From contig CAAFJQ010000148.1 in assembly GCA_900763245.1 (NCBI GenBank), positions 1 to 24,725 on the forward strand: 24,725 nt of DNA. The letters are read 5' to 3'. Source of the DNA: Bacilli bacterium (GTDB lineage Bacteria > Bacillota_I > Bacilli_A > RFN20 > CAG-288). Both the position numbers and the translations under genes were made by a program. Below the pieces are notes generated by a model. It had not been told where the DNA came from, did no database searches, and saw only the letters and a program-made list of their open reading frames with translations. Numbering within the stretch: the first letter of the stretch is position 1; every line of letters begins with the position of its first letter. Below, in pieces: positions 20,728-24,725 of this stretch.

Positions 20728-20750
20728 CCCAGAAATATCTGGGTTTTTTT
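20728..20750 (+). terminator. Terminator of the cmk-der operon
   Basis: CCCAGA (20728-20733) and TCTGGG (20738-20743) form a 6-bp stem around AATA, followed by seven T residues. It starts 8 nt after the der stop. Confidence 0.9.
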
Positions 20751-20776
20751 AATAATCCGGTTTTGTGCAATAATAT
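20748..20776 (+). promoter_or_regulatory. Weak candidate promoter of rmuC
   Basis: TTTAAT (20748-20753) and TAATAT (20771-20776) are 17 bp apart and lie between the der terminator and the rmuC ribosome binding site. The -35 is poor and overlaps the terminator T-run, so this is tentative. Confidence 0.3.
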
Positions 20777-20798
20777 ATTTATAGGAGGAATCATTATC

Positions 20799-22118
20799 AT
20801 GCTTACTGTCATAGTAGTGCTAGTATCTTTGCTTTTCGTGCTCTCTGTTGTTCTTCTTGTCCTTTTGATCAGAAACAGACATGCCTCTATTTCAATCGAC
20901 GATAAAGCGATCAAAGAAGCTGTCGGAGAGGAAGTCGGTAAACTTCAGAATTATCTTCTTACCGGGATCGATGCAAAAAACGAGAACTTTCAGCTTATCG
21001 TAAAGAATGAATTGAACGCATTGAACACGAAAATAGAAGAAGGGCAGAGAGTCGATAAAGAGATGCTCACTTCTTTATCTGAATCGTTGCTTGCAAGCAT
21101 TGATAAATATAATGCGGAGATCAACTCACGCTTGAAGACTGCACTTGAGAATTCAGATAAAGTCATGAACCTTCGACTTGAGAATATCGAAAGAATACTG
21201 GATACAAGGATGACAGATCTAAAGACGGCAAACGAAGAGAAACTGCAGTCGATACAAGAGGCCGTCAATGAAAAGCTCGAAAAGAATCTCAACGAGAGAC
21301 TGAAGCAAAGCTTTGATTCTTTGATATCCGAGATTTCCAATGTCAATCAGGCAGTCGGTGAAATCAAGAACATGACAAAAGAAGTCGGCTCATTAAGAAA
21401 TGTGCTGACGAATGTGAAAACCAGAGGAATCGTCGGAGAAGTCGTTTTAGGAAACCTGATCGAAGACGTCCTGACCAAAGATCAGTATGATGAAAACGTC
21501 ATTACAAAGCCTGGTTCGAACGAAAGAGTTGAGTATGCTATCAAAATGCCAGGAAAGGGCGATAAAACGGTCTACATGCCCGTCGATAGCAAGTTCCCAC
21601 TAGAAGACTATAGAATGATCAAAGAGGCTATAGAGGACGGAAACAAGGATAAACTGAGTGAAGGAAGAAAGAATCTGAAAGCAAAGATCAGAGCCTTCTC
21701 GAAAGATATCAGGGATAAGTATATCGATGTCGGTAACACAACGGATTTCGGAATTCTGTTTTTGCCGATTGAGTCTTTGTATGCAGAAGTAGCAGATATG
21801 GGATTAGTCGAAGAGATTCAGCGTCAGTATCGAATCGTCATTGTCTCTCCCTCTACATTCCAAGCGCTGCTCAACGCCTTGCAGATGGGATTCAAATCAG
21901 TCTCCATTGAGAAAAAGAGCGTTGAAATCACAGAGCTCTTATTCAATGTGAAGAAACAGTTTGATTCCTTTGCTGATGCTCTTAGCAAGACACAGACCTC
22001 AATCAATAAGGCTTCAACTGACTTGGAATCTTTAGTCGGCACAAGAACAAGACAGCTTAGACGTCAGCTTGAGAAGATAGAAGCTGTTGGCTATACAGGC
22101 GAGGAAAAAGAAGAATAG
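20799..22118 (+). CDS. rmuC: DNA recombination protein RmuC
   Basis: RmuC limits rearrangements between inverted repeats; it carries a restriction-endonuclease-like fold. The 439-residue product has an N-terminal membrane segment (about 2-24, LTVIVVLVSLLFVLSVVLLV), a long charged coiled coil (about 35-200) and the family core: RGIVGEVVLGNLIEDVL (about 209-225), VYMPVDSKFPLEDY (about 258-271) and LPIESLYAEV. An in-frame TTG at 20724 would start inside the der terminator and is rejected. ATG 20799 has AGGAGGA 8-9 nt upstream. It converges with the ABC permease; the 43-nt gap (22119-22161) contains no convincing terminator. Confidence 0.93.
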   Translation: MLTVIVVLVSLLFVLSVVLLVLLIRNRHASISIDDKAIKEAVGEEVGKLQNYLLTGIDAKNENFQLIVKNELNALNTKIEEGQRVDKEMLTSLSESLLASIDKYNAEINSRLKTALENSDKVMNLRLENIERILDTRMTDLKTANEEKLQSIQEAVNEKLEKNLNERLKQSFDSLISEISNVNQAVGEIKNMTKEVGSLRNVLTNVKTRGIVGEVVLGNLIEDVLTKDQYDENVITKPGSNERVEYAIKMPGKGDKTVYMPVDSKFPLEDYRMIKEAIEDGNKDKLSEGRKNLKAKIRAFSKDIRDKYIDVGNTTDFGILFLPIESLYAEVADMGLVEEIQRQYRIVIVSPSTFQALLNALQMGFKSVSIEKKSVEITELLFNVKKQFDSFADALSKTQTSINKASTDLESLVGTRTRQLRRQLEKIEAVGYTGEEKEE

Positions 22119-22161
22119 AAAAAACAACCGATAAATTAATGGCACAATTGTTTGAAATGAA

Positions 22162-23220
22162 TTATTCCTTGTTCTGGATAACTTTGATGATCTTGAATTT
22201 TCTCAGGATAAACAGATAGATCAAAGAGAATAACAGCGTTAATGTAAGCAAAGAAATTAAAATGATAAGGAATATTTTCAAATCGAATGCAACAATCGGA
22301 ATCGATGTGATTTTTGTGGTGATTTTACGAGTAGTCAAATTGTAGATCAGGACTTTATTGAGCAAGGATGTCATCCTGTCAAAAATAATTCCGAGCAGAC
22401 ACCCAGTAGCTGCAAAATAAATCATGAAAGAAGAGAAGAAGAATACGCTCAGTTCGTTTCCGCGATAACCTAACGATTTCAGAACACCGATGTTGTATTT
22501 GTTGTCTTTGATGATGCTGAAAGCATAATAAATGATGATGCAGACAGATAAAACCAGGCAGAATTCATTCAGAATCTTGAATACATCATTGAATTTTGAA
22601 ACCTGAGCAGCAATTGTATTGCTGTATGTGTAATAAATGTTATTCAGTTTGATATGGCGGTCAAAAAGCGAGGCGTTGATATCATAAATGGATTTGTCAT
22701 CGAACAGGAAACTGTATGTATAAATAGACTGCTCTTTGAAAGTCTGGAAGAGATCATCAGAGAGGAGAGGCCCATAATTTACGATATGTTGTTCATTGAT
22801 TTCCTTTGAATAGTTTTCTCTGGCATCGATATTTACTTTTGCCTTAAAGCGAGGAATATCGTTTTCATTGCTGGAATCTGTAAAGAAAGCTATTTCGAAC
22901 TGTGTTGTATCCAGTATTTTCTGAATTTCATCTTTCTTCATTAAAGGGTAAGCAGCCACAATTGTGTTGTAAGGCAATAATACCGTGTTCTGCTTTTTGA
23001 TTTTGATCGGTTTGTAATTCTGATATGTCACATTGCCTAATGGAGTGCTGACCCACTTTACGTATATGCTATTGACCTCTGCTGTTTCGGAGATATTCTT
23101 GTCAAAGGTATAAGCACTGTTGAGTCCCAGTCTTAAATAGTCATAGTATTTGTAATTTTCTTCTTTTTGAAGAAGCTCTGCGACCCTGGCACCTTGTTCA
23201 ACCTGGTCAAGAATCGATTT
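22162..23220 (-). pseudogene. FtsX-like ABC permease C-terminal part, separated from the upstream ABC gene by an in-frame stop
   Basis: The frame continues the upstream minus-strand gene exactly: TAA at 23232-23230, two more codons, then ATG at 23223. The listed region begins at the codon after that ATG; from ATG 23223 the product is 353 residues. It has an extracytoplasmic part (about 1-215) and then three membrane segments (near 217-237, about 262-282 and 312-340), the usual C-terminal FtsX/MacB permease layout, with KYNIGVLKSLGYRGNELSVF (about 242-261) as the typical cytoplasmic loop. No Shine-Dalgarno precedes ATG 23223; the bases are AAGAAAAG directly against it. The simplest reading is one gene of about 854 codons broken by a nonsense mutation. 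Alternatives are sequencing error, readthrough or re-initiation giving two chains. Confidence 0.6.
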
Positions 23221-23229
23221 CATCTTTTC

Positions 23230-24725
23230 TTAATAATTTGTTTTGATAATTCCTTTAATCCTAACATAATTGTGTAATTGACCTATATCATAGGTATTGT
23301 ATTGCTCTAGGAAATTGTCATAGTCCTTATATCCATCGAAGAACATCATGGAATCTGCAAAATAATCGGTGATATAGACACCGTTTTCGTATTTGGTTTG
23401 GTTTGTGATAATGATATCATCGATTTGCAGTATTTCTTTTAAGTAGGCTTCATCCACTACATTGAGTCCTTGTAGCTCTATGCTGTAGAAAGATGAAAAA
23501 GTGTTCGTCTTTGTATTTTCGCCATTGCAACACTGGTAGTATGTTCTTGTGTTATGGATACTTAACGCCTTTCTTTCATAATACTTTTCTTTGTAATTGT
23601 CGTTGATGAACTGTTTGTCTTCATCTGTGACTTTTCCAAAGAATATGTTGTTCTCTTTCTCGCCATCAAAGTAACCTTTGTCATATGAGATGATTTCGTT
23701 GCTGTTGTTCAGCACTGCTTTTTTATTGAATTCTTCCGGATTGAATCTTTGCAGTGCCAGGATTGATGATAAAATGCCTAGCGCAAAACTTGTGATCAGA
23801 ACAAATGCGCTCATCTTGAAAATCCTTGAATTGATGAGCCTGATATTGGAGAAGAAAGATTTCATGAAATGACTTTTCTTAGGCTTACGTTCTATTTTTC
23901 TAGGCTCGATCTTCTGATCGAAGTCCTTGAAAAGCTCTTCTCTTGATCGTATCGAATCGATGTCTTTGCTAAGGATTCCATTCTTGATGACATCGAATTC
24001 CTGATTCGAAATATTATTGAGATCTTTGATGACATAGGTTCCGTTGTGCTTTTCTTTTTCGTCGATGTACTTGTCGCTAATGACTTTGCCTTCCTGAAGG
24101 GTGATGATTCTATCTGCATACAGATAAGCATCGTTCATAGAATGGGAGACAATCAAAACCAAAGAGCTCTTGGATCTTGCTTTCAGGATATCCAAGACCT
24201 TTCTTGAATTGACGTTGTCCAGGTTGCCGCAGGGCTCATCGCAGAGAAGGACTTTCGGATTTTTGATCAGTGCCCTTGCCAAGGCAACGCGCTGTTTTTC
24301 TCCACCGCTAAGATTCTTTACTTTCTTGTTCTGGTAGCCTTCTAAGTCGACTACCTTCAGCAGTTTCTCTATTTCATCAGATAAGGATCTACTGTTGCTC
24401 TTAAGGCCTAAGGCGATGTTCTCCTTGACACTTAACTCCTCGAACAGATTGTAGGTCTGGAATACAAATCCGACCTCATCAAAGAGATATTGGTCTCTTT
24501 CCTTTTCGCTTAAAGATGACAGATCGATGTCATCGTATATGATGGTGCCGCTTGTAGCCGTATCGAAATTGGCGATGAGGTTGAGCAGAGTGGATTTTCC
24601 GCTTCCGCTTTTTCCTACAATGAAAACGAATCCTGAATTGTTGATCTTCAGATTGACATTGTTCAATGCTCTTTTTTCGATGTTGTTCTTCTTGAATATC
24701 TTTGTGCAGTTACGTATTTCTATCA
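23230..24725 (-). CDS. ABC transporter ATP-binding protein fused to an FtsX-like permease N-terminus (start one base outside window)
   Basis: The reading frame runs open to the window edge. The last complete codons there read IEIRNCTKIF, and the preceding codon is NTG with its first base at position 24726, so the likely start is (A)TG-Ile-Glu-Ile. With that start, Walker A GKSGSGKST is about 38-46, Q-loop VFQTYN about 88-93, signature LSGGEKQRVALARAL about 139-153, Walker B LLCDEP about 160-165 and the H-loop SHS about 194-196. This is the MacB/LolD-type ATPase (GNLD motif). A linker and one membrane helix (about 305-325, MSAFVLITSFALGILSSILA) follow, then an extracytoplasmic domain ending at TAA. 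Substrate unknown; such fusions are linked to peptide export or antimicrobial-peptide response in Bacillota. See the following fragment for the interrupted half. Confidence 0.8.
   Translation of the reverse strand, partial: IEIRNCTKIFKKNNIEKRALNNVNLKINNSGFVFIVGKSGSGKSTLLNLIANFDTATSGTIIYDDIDLSSLSEKERDQYLFDEVGFVFQTYNLFEELSVKENIALGLKSNSRSLSDEIEKLLKVVDLEGYQNKKVKNLSGGEKQRVALARALIKNPKVLLCDEPCGNLDNVNSRKVLDILKARSKSSLVLIVSHSMNDAYLYADRIITLQEGKVISDKYIDEKEKHNGTYVIKDLNNISNQEFDVIKNGILSKDIDSIRSREELFKDFDQKIEPRKIERKPKKSHFMKSFFSNIRLINSRIFKMSAFVLITSFALGILSSILALQRFNPEEFNKKAVLNNSNEIISYDKGYFDGEKENNIFFGKVTDEDKQFINDNYKEKYYERKALSIHNTRTYYQCCNGENTKTNTFSSFYSIELQGLNVVDEAYLKEILQIDDIIITNQTKYENGVYITDYFADSMMFFDGYKDYDNFLEQYNTYDIGQLHNYVRIKGIIKTNY

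Noticed and set aside
20724..20798. TTG 20724 as the start of rmuC
   Set aside because: It lies in the der terminator; ATG 20799 has a clear AGGAGGA site.
22119..22161. Terminator between rmuC and the convergent permease
   Set aside because: A weak AAACAA/TTGTTT pairing exists, but it is AT-only, has a long loop and no T-tract follows.
23224..23232. Stop-codon reassignment explaining the interrupted ABC gene
   Set aside because: The codon is TAA, while TAA serves as the normal stop of many genes here (rpsJ, rplQ, secY), so reassignment is not plausible.

Overview
The window reads as chromosomal DNA of a low- to mid-GC Bacillota, most like Erysipelotrichia or a related lineage. This is inference from gene order, strong AGGAGG-type ribosome binding sites, zinc-type S14 and L36, and protein similarity recalled from memory; I could not run a search. 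About 15 kb is one ribosomal-protein superoperon, the fused S10-spc-alpha cluster: rpsJ, rplC, rplD, rplW, rplB, rpsS, rplV, rpsC, rplP, rpmC, rpsQ, rplN, rplX, rplE, rpsZ, rpsH, rplF, rplR, rpsE, rplO, secY, adk, map, infA, rpmJ, rpsM, rpsK, rpoA and rplQ (29 genes). It runs from a recognisable promoter at 2693-2721 to a strong terminator at 18055-18083. rpmD (L30), normally between rpsE and rplO, is absent.

Region by region: positions 1-491 are AT-rich and hold the tail of a RhuM-family protein, a short reading frame with four 12-bp repeats (Val-Ser-Asn-Lys type), and a terminator; this looks like the worn edge of an accessory element. 541-1407 is an MscS channel with a promoter so close to the ATG that its mRNA may be leaderless. 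It converges on a minus-strand methyltransferase-like gene (1435-2532), and a 42-nt near-perfect palindrome serves as the shared terminator. 2542-2858 is the S10 control region: a GC-rich motif present twice, a promoter with an inverted repeat in its spacer, and a structured leader of about 130 nt. 2859-18042 is the superoperon. 18131-18206 is a minus-strand tRNA-Thr(CGU) with its own promoter and terminator. 18326-20720 is a three-gene operon (small membrane protein, cmk, der), then rmuC alone. 22162-24725 on the minus strand is an ABC ATPase-permease whose reading frame is cut by a single in-frame TAA.

The superoperon genes supply ribosome subunits, the protein export channel (SecY), N-terminal methionine removal (Map), translation initiation (IF1), nucleotide balance (Adk) and RNA polymerase alpha, so translation, secretion and transcription capacity are made together. 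cmk-der continues that theme with CMP/dCMP phosphorylation and 50S assembly. Several ribosomal proteins (L3, L23, L22, S3, L5, S5, L15) carry charged low-complexity tails beyond the usual family length, and L3, L16 and SecY differ from consensus at functionally important loops. I found no CRISPR array, transposase or defence operon. The most unusual signals are the duplicated motif and operator-like repeat in the S10 control region, the missing L30 with remodelled partner proteins, and the interrupted ABC transporter.
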